A stretch of 64,000 nucleotides of DNA from Virgibacillus_P tibetensis (GTDB lineage Bacteria; Bacillota; Bacilli; Bacillales; Amphibacillaceae), in contig NZ_JARZFX010000003.1 of the NCBI RefSeq assembly GCF_036026595.1, forward strand, positions 62,001 to 126,000, given 5' to 3'. The notes below the pieces were generated by a model. It saw nothing but the letters and a program-made list of their open reading frames with translations, had not been told where the DNA came from and made no database searches. The translations under genes and the position numbers were made by a program. Numbering within the stretch: position 1 is the first letter of the stretch; every line of letters begins with the position of its first letter. Positions 1 through 9,317 of the stretch are shown piece after piece.

Positions 1-1209
1 TCTCTGAAAGCTCCATATTGTAATCTGGTTGGCCAACATTATCTGTATGACCGTTGATCTCAATAGTCGTATCGGCATCCAATTTCTGGAGGTCTTTTAT
101 TACATCTTCAAGCGTGTTTTTTGCCTCTGGCTTCAATTCACTGTCATCAAAGTCAAACAATAAATCATCTGGCATTTGGATTTTCACTTCTTCTTCCTCT
201 ACAGTTAAACCTACATCTTCCGGTGGTTCAAAATCGGGTACATCCAGCTTAACTATTAATTCTGCGTACTGGCTATCTCCGTCTTGTTCAATCAAATCAC
301 CCTTCAAATTTTCACCTTGTTCCCCATATACAGCGATTACATCTTCCCAGGTGTTCCGGTCTGGTTGATAGCGTATCGGCATGTACATCCCCTGTCTCAA
401 TGTGGTGTAGGGAACACGAAACTCAAATGTTCCATCCGGGTTAACCCTCGTATGCCCAAAAGAGAATGGAACAATTATTCCTGATTCATGCATCAGATTT
501 CCTCCAACCTGTGCACCTTCCATTAAATTGCTAGTACCATGAAAATACAGATAACGGTGGTCACTGTCTACCTCCGCTTCCATCCATACCTCTGGCTCGC
601 CATAATTATCTGGTTTTTCGTTCCACTCCGGGATTTCGATCGGAATAGTGTACGGCATTTCTTCCATTACATCAATGTGAAATTCCACTTTCACCTCAAA
701 AACACCATGTGTATCCGTTAAATAAACTTGCGGTCCTGTAGCGTTTTCCAGGAATTCCCCGTATTGTTCTATCGTCTCTTCCCTATTATTAACTACTTTA
801 AGTTTTACTGTTGTGCTTTTTCCTACCCCTGAAAATTCAAAGGAAAAAGAGCCGTCATCCATTACTTCTGCACCGTCAATAAATGTTGCAGAGGCAAAGC
901 CGTCATCACTTATTCCGTTTGAAAAGAGCCTTGATCCTGGCAGCAGATTACTTTCCCCTTCAACGATTATTTTATCTTCATCAATAATTGCTTTCCCGTG
1001 AAGCTTTATTTCTAAGTCTCCGAGCCCAGGTATCTCTTCTGCTTCCGTTTCCGTCTCTGATTCTTCCGTAGTCTTCATATCCGTGCTTTCCTCTTCGGTT
1101 TCTTTCACCTCTTCCGTTTCATCGTTCGCTTTACTCGTACTATCCTCATCTTTGCTGCATCCCGCGAGAATCATGCCAATTACTAAAATAATCAGTAATT
1201 TCTTCAAGT
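1..1209 (-). CDS. OmpA-domain lipoprotein (3' part outside window)
   Basis: Reading the minus strand gives about 400 codons open to the window edge. The start is TTG at 1209, preceded by GGAGGGG. The product begins with a lipoprotein signal (MKKLLIILVIGMILAGC, lipobox Cys17), followed by an acidic Thr/Glu-rich linker and several beta-rich segments. From about residue 350 it has an OmpA-type peptidoglycan-binding domain: LLFDFDDSELKPEAKN and then EINGHTDNVG. The C-terminal end of that domain lies beyond position 1. Inference: a membrane-anchored, wall-binding protein on the outer face of the cell. No known partner is adjacent. OmpA-like domains are much less usual in Gram-positive lipoproteins than in Gram-negative porins. 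Confidence 0.85.
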
Positions 1210-1293
1210 ATAGCCCCTCCAGTGATCCTATTTTACAAAACCAGTTTAATATACATTCTACCATATTTACTTCAAAGCAAATTTAATTACTAG

Positions 1294-1351
1294 TAAAAAG
1301 GCGGCAAGCCCCTCACAGTACAAGTAAGTCTGTGAGGAACTGCCACCTAAA
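1294..1351 (-). terminator. Rho-independent terminator
   Basis: Read on the minus strand, GGCAGTTCCTCACAG and CTGTGAGGGGCTTGCC form a long imperfect hairpin followed by a T run. It lies directly after the stop of the ArAE-family gene and separates it from the lipoprotein gene. Confidence 0.8.
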
Positions 1352-1356
1352 ACACG

Positions 1357-2397
1357 CTAAAACATCTTTTCTTGTTTTCGTATATATTTATCTAACTTTT
1401 CCAATTCTACCATCAGCTTTACAATACTGCTTGCTACAGGGAATATTTCAATCCACTTTTCAATTTCGGATTGCTGTAATTCATTGATTAAGTCGTTAAT
1501 TGTCAAATTCATTGCAGTAAAGCTTTCCTTCTGCATCTCTTTTTGTACGAGTATTTTATCTTCATAAGTCAAAATAATATTTTCATGGTACTCCACAATC
1601 TTGCCAACTAATTTCTTAACCAAAAATGACTGGTTAGGCGAAATCTCCTCGATTTTATCCATTTTTAATTCCAGGTTTTCTATCAGATCTGATTCGAGAT
1701 CGACCACTTTGAGCATCTGTTTAAAAATCACGATATCACGCATGAAATGGTATCTGTTACGGATGAACATTCTGCTTTTTTCATCATTAATAATACCCAG
1801 GTAATCATTTATTTCGTTGATATCATTTTTCAGTTCCTCTTCACGCTTTTTAAGCTCTCTTACTTTCATTGTTTTATTAGGGATCACCCGAAGTAAAAAG
1901 CTGGTTTTATCCAATGATTTCTTAATCATGTCATAAAGCAATTTTTGATGGTTAGGCGGAAAGATAAACGCATTAATAAAAAACGCCGATGAAATTCCGA
2001 TTAAGATTAAAGATAAACGCTCAAGCAGATACATCAGATGAATACCGTCATCTGGAGAAAGCATGATAATTGCAATTGTCAAAATCGTGATATGTACAGT
2101 TTTTACCCAGCCCATTTTAATGTTGACTGCTATCGCAACAATGACAGTTATTCCAATTGAAATCGGATGTAAGCCGAGTGTATAGGCACCTGCCAATGCG
2201 AACACAATCCCAATAAGGGTAGACAGTGCTGTTTCCTTAATGTATGTTATCGAGCGCATGATTGAAGGCTGCATCGTTAATACTGCTGTGATGACAGCAA
2301 CCATGCCCAGCTCTAAATTCATACTTTCTGTTATTAAAATGGATAGTGCCACGGCTAACCCAGTTTTCATCATTCTTGGCCCTATATTAAAGTTCAA
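1357..2397 (-). CDS. ArAE/FUSC-family aromatic acid exporter-like membrane protein
   Basis: 346 residues, start TTG at 2397 with GGAGGAAAC about 7 bases upstream. The N-terminal 150 residues contain about five or six hydrophobic segments and begin with the family-like NIGPRMMKTGLAVALSI. The remaining 200 residues are charged and helical with no membrane segment, as expected for the cytoplasmic C-terminal domain of DUF939-type ArAE_1 proteins. The family is thought to move aromatic or other organic acids, but the substrate is unknown here. It is a single gene with its own terminator. Family call good, function weak. Confidence 0.75.
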   Translation of the reverse strand: MNFNIGPRMMKTGLAVALSILITESMNLELGMVAVITAVLTMQPSIMRSITYIKETALSTLIGIVFALAGAYTLGLHPISIGITVIVAIAVNIKMGWVKTVHITILTIAIIMLSPDDGIHLMYLLERLSLILIGISSAFFINAFIFPPNHQKLLYDMIKKSLDKTSFLLRVIPNKTMKVRELKKREEELKNDINEINDYLGIINDEKSRMFIRNRYHFMRDIVIFKQMLKVVDLESDLIENLELKMDKIEEISPNQSFLVKKLVGKIVEYHENIILTYEDKILVQKEMQKESFTAMNLTINDLINELQQSEIEKWIEIFPVASSIVKLMVELEKLDKYIRKQEKMF

Positions 2398-2640
2398 TTA
2401 TGTTTCCTCCTACAAATACAACCTTTTTCAACACGCACTCTTAGTCTATTTTAATAGTATCATTTATAGGTGGAGCATTCCATTTGTACGAATAACAAAT
2501 TACCATTTGGGTGCAACTGATTACAAAAAGCTTTCTGTAAATGATTGAGACTGTGTTTACTATTCCTCACCAACAATACAGATTCCTCACTTACAATTCG
2601 TTTCCACATCAACTCAAATCAACCTTCTCCTCCGATACCC

Positions 2641-3600
2641 CTACTCATCGAGATAAAATACACTTTCAATAAAAGCTGTCACCCGTTTCTTGAATTCCCC
2701 TGTTACATTATCAAAAGCCTTGGTATGTCCGGCGTCAGGAACAATCCATAATTCCTTCTCCCCGCCAGCTGCATTATAAATCGCATGGGCCATTTTAGTC
2801 GGAACCAGATCATCTGCGTCTCCGTGAATAATAAATAATGGCAGGTTATTTTTCTTCACCTGTTCAATGGAGGATGCCTCGGTAAACGTATAACCTGACC
2901 GTATCTTCGTAATAACACTTGTAACATTGAGTAGTGGGAATGACGGTAGATTGTATATATGATCGAGTTGATGCATTAATTCTTCCTTTACCGTACTGTA
3001 GCCACTGTCAGCAACAATACCTTTCACCTCATCCGGAAGCTCCTCGCCACTTGTCATGAGAACCGTTGCAGCCCCCATGGAATTCCCATGCAAAATAATT
3101 CCCTCTGCACCAAAGTCATCGATCAGCATAGTTGTCCAGTCCACCATATCGAGCCGATCATGCCAGCCGTAGCCGATATAATCCCCTTCGCTATCACCAT
3201 GGCCCCTTGCGTCAGGAAGCAGGATATCAAACCCCTGTTCATAGTAAAATTTCGTAAGCTTCCCCATGTCATCACCTATGTTTCGAAATCCATGTACTAA
3301 AATAACCGCTTTATTTGTGGCCGCTTCATTTTTGATAAATTTCGCTTTTAATTTTAAGTCATCGTAGGCTGTCAATTCTACAACTTCAGGATTCTGCTTT
3401 TCATACCAATCCTCCGCATCATCAAACAGCTTTTGATCCTGCGCACTTGCCATTGTATTTACGGCTTCATCTTCACTATGTAGTTCAACATCCGTTCCTC
3501 GCTTAATTCCTTGGCCATAAAAATAATTCCCCGCAAAAACCAATCCTATCAGCAAAACAACAATAATACTGCTGGCAATCACCAGTAGTTTCTTTTTCAT
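2641..3600 (-). CDS. membrane-anchored alpha/beta hydrolase
   Basis: 319 residues from ATG 3600, chosen because AGGGGG sits 7 bases upstream; a further in-frame ATG at 3627 has no SD. The protein starts with KKK and one hydrophobic segment (residues about 5-25), so it is probably an exported or membrane-tethered enzyme. The catalytic set of a serine hydrolase is visible: nucleophile elbow GNSMG (Ser about 174), HGDADD with the acid, and DAGHTKA with the histidine; VHGFRN is the oxyanion loop. It resembles the YqkD-type peptidase/esterase-like hydrolases of bacilli. The substrate cannot be inferred. It ends the minus-strand run that begins with the glycerophosphodiesterase. Confidence 0.8.
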   Translation of the reverse strand: MKKKLLVIASSIIVVLLIGLVFAGNYFYGQGIKRGTDVELHSEDEAVNTMASAQDQKLFDDAEDWYEKQNPEVVELTAYDDLKLKAKFIKNEAATNKAVILVHGFRNIGDDMGKLTKFYYEQGFDILLPDARGHGDSEGDYIGYGWHDRLDMVDWTTMLIDDFGAEGIILHGNSMGAATVLMTSGEELPDEVKGIVADSGYSTVKEELMHQLDHIYNLPSFPLLNVTSVITKIRSGYTFTEASSIEQVKKNNLPLFIIHGDADDLVPTKMAHAIYNAAGGEKELWIVPDAGHTKAFDNVTGEFKKRVTAFIESVFYLDE

Positions 3601-3613
3601 CTTTGTTCCCCCT

Positions 3614-3634
3614 GTCGGAAAGTGCACTTCCCGT
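3614..3634. repeat. dispersed near-palindrome, copy 1
   Basis: GGAAAGTGCACTTCCCG is a near-perfect dyad lying in the 56-bp gap between the hydrolase start and the glycerophosphodiesterase stop. A close variant occurs at 21350-21377, and related CCTGTCACTTCCCG text occurs at 21371 and 23469. It looks like a short dispersed intergenic repeat; no function is evident. Confidence 0.5.
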
Positions 3635-3656
3635 TTTATGTTGAACGGTCTTTACT

Positions 3657-5423
3657 CTATCTTATCCCCAGCACCTGCTGGACCCGTTCTGGATAATCTG
3701 TAATAATTCCATCAATATTATAGGTCAGCACCTCCTCAATATTTCTTTCAATATTCACCGTCCATACCCATACTTCGCGATTGAGGTTCTGGGCATTTCT
3801 AATAAACCGTTTCGTCAGCATGCTTTCCCGGATCGTATAAAAGTCCACATCCAAATTCGCTAAATTACCAGCAGATAAAAACAGGATCTGACCGATCTTT
3901 ATTGTGTTATTTTTGTTACGGATCTCCTGTAGTAAATCATAGTTAAAGGATTGAACATAGGTAAGGCTGTCAGCCTCGTGTTTCTCAACCAACTCGACAA
4001 TTGCCCCGGCAAAATCCGTGTTAGGATCCACAGCCTTTAAATCGAGGATAAGTTTCGTATCATTCTCTTTAGCCTCTTGTATAACCTCATCCAATGTTGG
4101 TATTCTTTCCCCTGTAAAGGCTTCATCATAATGTCGTCCAATATCGATTTGTGAAACTTCCTCATAGGTCATGTTCTTAATACTTTCTGCTACACCTGCT
4201 GTTCGTTGCAGGTCATAGTCATGATTCAAGACGAGTACCCCGTCCTTTGTCATCATGACATCCACTTCAACAGCATCCACCCCTTTTTCAATCGCAGACC
4301 GAATACTGCTCATCGAGTTTTCCGGTGCTTCCTTCATGTCCCCTCTGTGACTTGCGACTGCCACGTCCCACTTTAAATAAACGATACTATCATTTACTGC
4401 ATAATTAATAATAAACATCCCTGTTAACGTAATAGCGACAACAGCTGTTAAAGTATATTTCCGTTTTGTAAAATATCGGCTAATTCCTTCTTCAAGATTA
4501 GTTAAATGATGATTTCTCTTTAATTTTAACGTATCTTTTACTAAAAAATCTTCTTTTTGTTGAAACTGGTAAAATAACCTTGTCAAAATAATGATATTAA
4601 CAGGTATCAAAAACTGCGAAAAAATGAGCGTCAAATAACTTGAGAATGTCAGTAAGTAATTTTTAATGAAATTACCAATTAATTTCACATCGAGCAGCGT
4701 TGCAGTCTGGGATACCAGACTCATAACTATAAACACAAATACAAAAAACAGCAGATTCAGAAGACAAAGATAAAAAATCAAGCGCAATTTATTATACTTG
4801 GTAACTGTCCAACTGCTTTTCATAGCTTCCCAAATGGACTTGTCTTCGATAAAAATAAAATGAAGTGCAAAAATCCACCGAATAAACAAATAACCAAATA
4901 GTATTAGGATAGTGAAGTAAATGATCATCGACAAGTACGATTCATATAATATACCCGTCAGAAAAATGGTTACATTAAAATCGAGTACTGGAGGCAATGT
5001 CGATGAATCTATAAAAGGAATAAAAAGCAACAGGAGAAAGAACAACTGAAAAATTCCAAACCCAAGCAGCTTAGGTAATTTGGAAAGTGTCGTAACAACT
5101 GCTTCAGCGACATAAACACTGTGATTAAAAAACCTTTTCTGAGCAATAATAATTAGAACACCAAACTCCACAAATAAAATAGCCACAGCAAAAAAACTTA
5201 TCAAAAGAATACCAGTCATTCCCGTAAAGCTTAAACCCAGCTTATATACTTCTGTATTTAAAAGTGAACTTGCCCCCATTACCATTAACAATCGGTTAAA
5301 AATGTAGGAAAGGAACGGAACAAAAATGAGGCTTGCCAGTAATGCGTATATTAATTCAAAGGACAAATATTTTTTATAGGAAAATGAAAAGTCTCGTAAA
5401 CTACTTGTAAATAAATTGTACAT
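3657..5423 (-). CDS. membrane glycerophosphodiester phosphodiesterase
   Basis: 588 residues from ATG 5423, preceded by GGAAAGGATG; an ATG 19 codons upstream lacks an SD. Residues 1-340 hold about seven or eight hydrophobic helices (the GPDPase_memb-type N-terminal domain). From about residue 355 comes a GDPD TIM-barrel: VASHRGDMKEAPENSM supplies the catalytic His-Arg and Glu, VDAVEVDV the metal-binding pair, and NHDYDLQRT the second His. The enzyme family cleaves glycerophosphodiesters to glycerol-3-phosphate and an alcohol; fused forms are thought to act on membrane-derived lipids or teichoic acid. The downstream hydrolase is close enough for cotranscription. Confidence 0.88.
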   Translation of the reverse strand: MYNLFTSSLRDFSFSYKKYLSFELIYALLASLIFVPFLSYIFNRLLMVMGASSLLNTEVYKLGLSFTGMTGILLISFFAVAILFVEFGVLIIIAQKRFFNHSVYVAEAVVTTLSKLPKLLGFGIFQLFFLLLLFIPFIDSSTLPPVLDFNVTIFLTGILYESYLSMIIYFTILILFGYLFIRWIFALHFIFIEDKSIWEAMKSSWTVTKYNKLRLIFYLCLLNLLFFVFVFIVMSLVSQTATLLDVKLIGNFIKNYLLTFSSYLTLIFSQFLIPVNIIILTRLFYQFQQKEDFLVKDTLKLKRNHHLTNLEEGISRYFTKRKYTLTAVVAITLTGMFIINYAVNDSIVYLKWDVAVASHRGDMKEAPENSMSSIRSAIEKGVDAVEVDVMMTKDGVLVLNHDYDLQRTAGVAESIKNMTYEEVSQIDIGRHYDEAFTGERIPTLDEVIQEAKENDTKLILDLKAVDPNTDFAGAIVELVEKHEADSLTYVQSFNYDLLQEIRNKNNTIKIGQILFLSAGNLANLDVDFYTIRESMLTKRFIRNAQNLNREVWVWTVNIERNIEEVLTYNIDGIITDYPERVQQVLGIR

Positions 5424-5686
5424 GGTTGCATCCTTTCCGAGCGGGCGCCTGTCTCCTGGTTTGATCTGGTAAATTTCCAATCGGCAGGAGTCTTACTACC
5501 AGTAAGTTGCGCAATAAATTGATTATTGCACCCACAGTACAGAAGTTCAACTAAAACAAAGCCATCCCCCGATGTAAAGTGTTTCCTTTAATTATACTAC
5601 TTTTAACAGAACTTGATCCTTACAACCGTATTTTTTTGTTATTCTATCAAAAAAAGACTACACTAATTCTGAAAGGATGATCGTAC

Positions 5687-6562
5687 ATGAATTTAGTTGA
5701 TAAGCTCCCAGATAATATAAGCGAATTAGTAACTGCGGGAAGACGGAAACAAACAACATCATTTACAGAATTGATAAGAGATGGTGGTTATGTCCCGCCA
5801 GATATTAATTTACTCACCGATGCGATAACAGCTCTGAGTATGGGAAAGAACATATTATTGAAAGGGCCAACAGGTGCAGGTAAGACGAAGTTTGCTGAGA
5901 CGCTCTCCAGCTTATTTAATCAACCTATGTTCAGTGTCAATTGTTCCGTTGATTTGGATGCGGAAAGCCTGCTGGGATTTAAGACATTAGCATACGAAGA
6001 AGACAAACAAGTGATTCAATTTATCCCCGGACCTGTAACCAATTCCATGAAACATGGAGTTTTTCTATATATCGATGAGATCAACATGGCGAAGCCGGAA
6101 ACGTTACCACTTATTAATGGAGTTCTTGACTACCGGAGAACGATTACAAATCCATTTACGAATGAAATCATTACTGCTGAAGATGGGTTTGGTGTAATTG
6201 CCGCAATTAATGAGGGTTATATTGGGACTGTTCCACTTAATGAAGCTTTGAAAAATAGGTTCATCGTCATCGAGGTTCCTTATATTGAAGGTGATCAGCT
6301 TAAGCAAGTGATTCAAGCGAATACGAGGCTTCATGACGAATCAACAACGGATTTGTTTATTAAGTTATCCTCCGATCTGATTCAAGCCGTCCACCAAGGT
6401 AAACTGACCGAAGATGCTGCTTCTATTCGCGCATTGCTCGATGCTTGTGATTTAAGTACTTTGATTCCACCGAAACGAGCCATTCAACGTTCAATTGTTG
6501 ATAAGCTGGACGAAGAGAGAGAAAAAGAATTTGTAAAGAACCTAGCAGAAACACTGTTCTAG
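5687..6562 (+). CDS. yojN: MoxR/NorQ-type AAA+ ATPase
   Basis: 291 residues, ATG with GAAAGGATG upstream. Walker A is GPTGAGKT at residues 60-67 and Walker B is FLYIDEINMAKPE at about residue 125; sensor-like AAINEGY and the arginine-rich ALKNRF follow. This is the MoxR class (CbbQ/NorQ/GvpN) that remodels a partner through a VWA protein. The next gene, 15 bases downstream, encodes exactly such a VWA protein, so the two form a two-gene operon equal to B. subtilis yojN-yojO. NorQ/NorD relatives activate nitric oxide reductase by metal insertion, but no nor genes are visible here, so the client is unknown. Confidence 0.85.
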   Translation: MNLVDKLPDNISELVTAGRRKQTTSFTELIRDGGYVPPDINLLTDAITALSMGKNILLKGPTGAGKTKFAETLSSLFNQPMFSVNCSVDLDAESLLGFKTLAYEEDKQVIQFIPGPVTNSMKHGVFLYIDEINMAKPETLPLINGVLDYRRTITNPFTNEIITAEDGFGVIAAINEGYIGTVPLNEALKNRFIVIEVPYIEGDQLKQVIQANTRLHDESTTDLFIKLSSDLIQAVHQGKLTEDAASIRALLDACDLSTLIPPKRAIQRSIVDKLDEEREKEFVKNLAETLF

Positions 6563-6577
6563 ATAGGAGAATGTCAG

Positions 6578-8491
6578 ATGTATCGTTTTCATAACGCGAA
6601 GATCGACACAAATCTTTTTCTGCAGCTGCAGGACCTGGCCACTGTATTATCAGAAGATCCCGACTTAAAGTTTGAATACAGTTATCGGTCCTATATTGAT
6701 GTTGTGGATAAAAAGGTGACCGCGAGTACTGTTTGGAATATTGGCAGTCCCGCAATTCAGAAGCCAGGTTTAAAATCTGATTTATATTTGCGAATCATTG
6801 GAACATTGCATTACTCTTCCATTCAAGCCATGAAAGGCTATTTGGAGCGTATTCAATCCTCCAGTTTGCCTAAGTTTGCCATTCAGCTCTTTACCTTATT
6901 AGAGGATCTCCGTTTGGAGGAAATCGTGAAAAAAGAACGTCCGGGCACAAAGGCAGTCTTTCAAATTCGAAAAAACTACCTAAGGCATTATTTTGAAACA
7001 CAGCTAACCACAAATGTTACCAAAAGTTATATGCTGGATGAATTATTTTGTCTCCTTTATTTAAAACTGCAATCCGATCATCCTGATCCTGTCTTTACAC
7101 AGGCAAACGACAAAACACTGGAGCAATTGAAAAGGGTAACTCCTCTTCTCTATTCGGTTTTCGAAGCGAGAAGCACCGCAGCCATTGCAGAGATTTCTGA
7201 GCAGATTGTATTGCAAACAGAAGGAGAATTTCGGGATTGCATAAATGAGTATTTTATATTCCCTATCGCCCATATTGAACATTTTACAAGGAACACGTTA
7301 TTTGATGAGTTAACACGAACAGATAGCCTGGCAAACGACGACTATGAAGAAGTAGATCAGGATAAAAGTGAGTATATTGATGAAAAATTTTCGACATGGC
7401 ATCACGAGAATAAAAATGGCGATGGAAATAACACTTTCTTGCAATTTGAGCTGGAGCAAGGTACAAAAACAAGTTTAATCGGTGAGGGTGCAAGAGAAAC
7501 AGAGGAAGGTGACCAAGCGATGGCTTCCATTCAGGGTACTTCTGGTGATAGTAAACAAAATGACTACTCCGACATGGAATCGATGCAAAAGAAAGAAAAA
7601 AATCAAGGGAAACAAATGAAAGGAAGAACCTATGGTGTGGAAAATAAAGATGCAGTAAACCTAATTAAAAAAGCCAACACACCAACTAGTCATGAGATCG
7701 AATTATACCAAAAATTCTTCCTGGAGATGGAGCCTTATAAACGGAAGCTTTCGTTAACAATTGAAAAAATGCTGGAGCATAAACGAAACTCTCCACGCAA
7801 GGATCTACTGTTTGGCCGGTTATCTAGAAAACTCTTACCAATCATGATCGATGATGAAAGGAGAATTTTTTATAAAAAAAATCAGGAATCCAACGAAATC
7901 GATGCCGTTTTCAACCTGTTTATTGATTGTTCAGCCTCCATGCATAATAAAATGGACGAAACAAAGAAAGGAATTGTTCTCTTTCATGAAGTTCTCAAGC
8001 ACTTGAAAATTCCCCATTCTATCGTTGGGTTTTGGGAGGATGCAAATGATGTAAAGGAAGGCTACCAGCCAAATTATTCCCACATAATCCATTCCTTCAC
8101 GGATTCCTTTTATAAAAATAATGGTCCGAAGATTATGCAGCTGGAACCACAGGAAGATAATCGGGATGGCTTCAGCATTCGTGCAATTACACATGAGTTG
8201 GAAGAACGCCGTGAAAAGAACAAGTTTCTACTAGTCTTTTCAGATGGCGAACCAGCTGCTTCCGACTATAATGAGAACGGCATTGTCGATACCCATGAAG
8301 CTGTATTGGAGGCCCGTAAAAAAGGAATTGATGTCATTGGTATGTTTCTAGCTGATGGCGAAGTTGAAGAGCAAGAAGACCAAATGATGAAAAATATTTA
8401 CGGAAGAGAACGTGTGATAATCCCAAGCGTTGCAGAACTTCCTGAGCATTTCACACCATTGCTTAAAAAGTTGTTGTTAAAAGCAATGTAA
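6578..8491 (+). CDS. yojO: VWA-domain partner of the MoxR ATPase (NorD/CbbO-like)
   Basis: 637 residues, ATG preceded by ATAGGAGAATGTCAG. The N-terminal 280 residues are helical and basic/acidic. Residues about 300-360 are a low-complexity Glu/Lys/Gln/Ser linker. The C-terminal 200 residues form a von Willebrand A domain with a complete MIDAS: DCSASM near residue 448, and DGEPAASDYNENG further on. The pairing with the AAA+ gene matches CbbQ-CbbO and NorQ-NorD modules, where the VWA protein binds the target and the ATPase supplies force. Length matches B. subtilis YojO closely. The stop is followed directly by the 52-bp repeat array. Confidence 0.85.
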   Translation: MYRFHNAKIDTNLFLQLQDLATVLSEDPDLKFEYSYRSYIDVVDKKVTASTVWNIGSPAIQKPGLKSDLYLRIIGTLHYSSIQAMKGYLERIQSSSLPKFAIQLFTLLEDLRLEEIVKKERPGTKAVFQIRKNYLRHYFETQLTTNVTKSYMLDELFCLLYLKLQSDHPDPVFTQANDKTLEQLKRVTPLLYSVFEARSTAAIAEISEQIVLQTEGEFRDCINEYFIFPIAHIEHFTRNTLFDELTRTDSLANDDYEEVDQDKSEYIDEKFSTWHHENKNGDGNNTFLQFELEQGTKTSLIGEGARETEEGDQAMASIQGTSGDSKQNDYSDMESMQKKEKNQGKQMKGRTYGVENKDAVNLIKKANTPTSHEIELYQKFFLEMEPYKRKLSLTIEKMLEHKRNSPRKDLLFGRLSRKLLPIMIDDERRIFYKKNQESNEIDAVFNLFIDCSASMHNKMDETKKGIVLFHEVLKHLKIPHSIVGFWEDANDVKEGYQPNYSHIIHSFTDSFYKNNGPKIMQLEPQEDNRDGFSIRAITHELEERREKNKFLLVFSDGEPAASDYNENGIVDTHEAVLEARKKGIDVIGMFLADGEVEEQEDQMMKNIYGRERVIIPSVAELPEHFTPLLKKLLLKAM

Positions 8492-8518
8492 TGGACCTTA
8501 CTGGTTCTTGTCGAACGA

Positions 8519-8829
8519 CATAAATGAGCAAGAGATTGGGCTCTCATAAAGCTGATGAGCGACCGAACAGGATAAAAAAGCAAGAGAATGTGCTCTCATA
8601 AAGCTGATGAGCTACCGAACAAGATAAAAAAGCAAGAGAATATGCTCTCATAAAGCTGATGAGCTACCGAACAAGATAAAAAAGCAAGAGAATATGCTCT
8701 CATAAAGCTGATGAGCTACCGAACAAGATAAAAAAGCAAGAGATTGTGCTCTCATAAAGCTGATGAGCGCCGAACAAGATAAAAAAGCAAGAGATTGTGT
8801 TCTCATAAGGCTGATGAGCGCCCCACAGT
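8519..8829. repeat. six tandem copies of a 52-bp repeat
   Basis: The block GATAAAAAAGCAAGAGA starts at 8571, 8623, 8675, 8727 and 8778, a period of 52, 52, 52 and 51 bases; a diverged first copy begins near 8519 and the last copy decays after 8822. Each unit contains GCTCTCAT-N7-ATGAGC, able to form a short hairpin. Units are contiguous with no unique spacers. Because 52 is not a multiple of 3, reading frames change from copy to copy, and ORFs crossing it (for example 8648-8878 minus) are by-products. Function unknown. Confidence 0.9.
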
Positions 8830-8965
8830 GAGCATGAACTTGCGAACGTGAACGAGAAACAGGACTGAAGCGTTGCACACCAGCAATAATATTAGCTTAT
8901 CAAATGCAATATCTTTTAGAAAACAACTTTTATTCTATACTCCCTCTATACTCGTTCTTACTTTT

Positions 8966-9006
8966 TAAATAAGCCATATCACGTAAAGTAGTGATATGGC
9001 TTATTG
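8966..9006. terminator. long perfect hairpin, probable terminator
   Basis: AAGCCATATCAC-N8-GTGATATGGCTT is a perfect 12-bp stem flanked by A/T-rich sequence on both sides (TTTTTAAAT left, ATTG right). It lies between the plus-strand yojO/repeat region and the minus-strand ger operon and could end transcription from either side. Confidence 0.55.
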
Positions 9007-9026
9007 TATGATCTCGTTGTTCTTAT

Positions 9027-9058
9027 GCATAGAGTAAAGTTTTAACTTTACTCTATGC
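9027..9058. terminator. perfect 13-bp hairpin after the ger operon
   Basis: GCATAGAGTAAAG-TTTTAA-CTTTACTCTATGC is a perfect inverted repeat just downstream of the last minus-strand ger gene. There is no T tract after it, so termination is likely but not certain; it could also protect the 3' end. Confidence 0.45.
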
Positions 9059-9086
9059 CAAATGTGAAGAGTTTGTGTACCAATTT

Positions 9087-9317
9087 TCACTTTGGTTCCA
9101 TTAACTTACCAAGAGGTTTAAATACAATTTCAACCAACTGAGACGGTCCCGGCATTGTTGGAAAATAGATGAGAAGAATTGCCAAAAGAACGCCTCCTAC
9201 TGTGAACACTATAAAAAATTGTTTTTCCTTCCGAAGGTTTTTATCTATTTTTGGCCATTCATATAATGTAATAAGGACAGCGATAACTAGGATTACAAAC
9301 ACATATCCCAACTTCAT
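9087..9317 (-). CDS. small two-TM protein of the ger operon
   Basis: 76 residues with two hydrophobic helices (about 4-18 and 36-54) and a short charged tail. Its ATG overlaps the stop of the upstream gerC-type gene by four bases (ATGA), so it is translated with that operon. Small fourth genes (GerD/GerKD-type) are known beside some germinant-receptor operons, where they can modulate receptor activity. I do not recognise a specific family, so its role as a receptor accessory is inference from position. Confidence 0.7.
   Translation of the reverse strand: MKLGYVFVILVIAVLITLYEWPKIDKNLRKEKQFFIVFTVGGVLLAILLIYFPTMPGPSQLVEIVFKPLGKLMEPK

Noticed and set aside
8519..8829. CRISPR array
   Set aside because: Repeats are contiguous at 52 bp with no variable spacers, and no cas genes are present.
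8648..8878. Protein-coding repeat gene on the minus strand (76 codons)
   Set aside because: It is read through the 52-bp repeat, changes frame between copies and has no SD.
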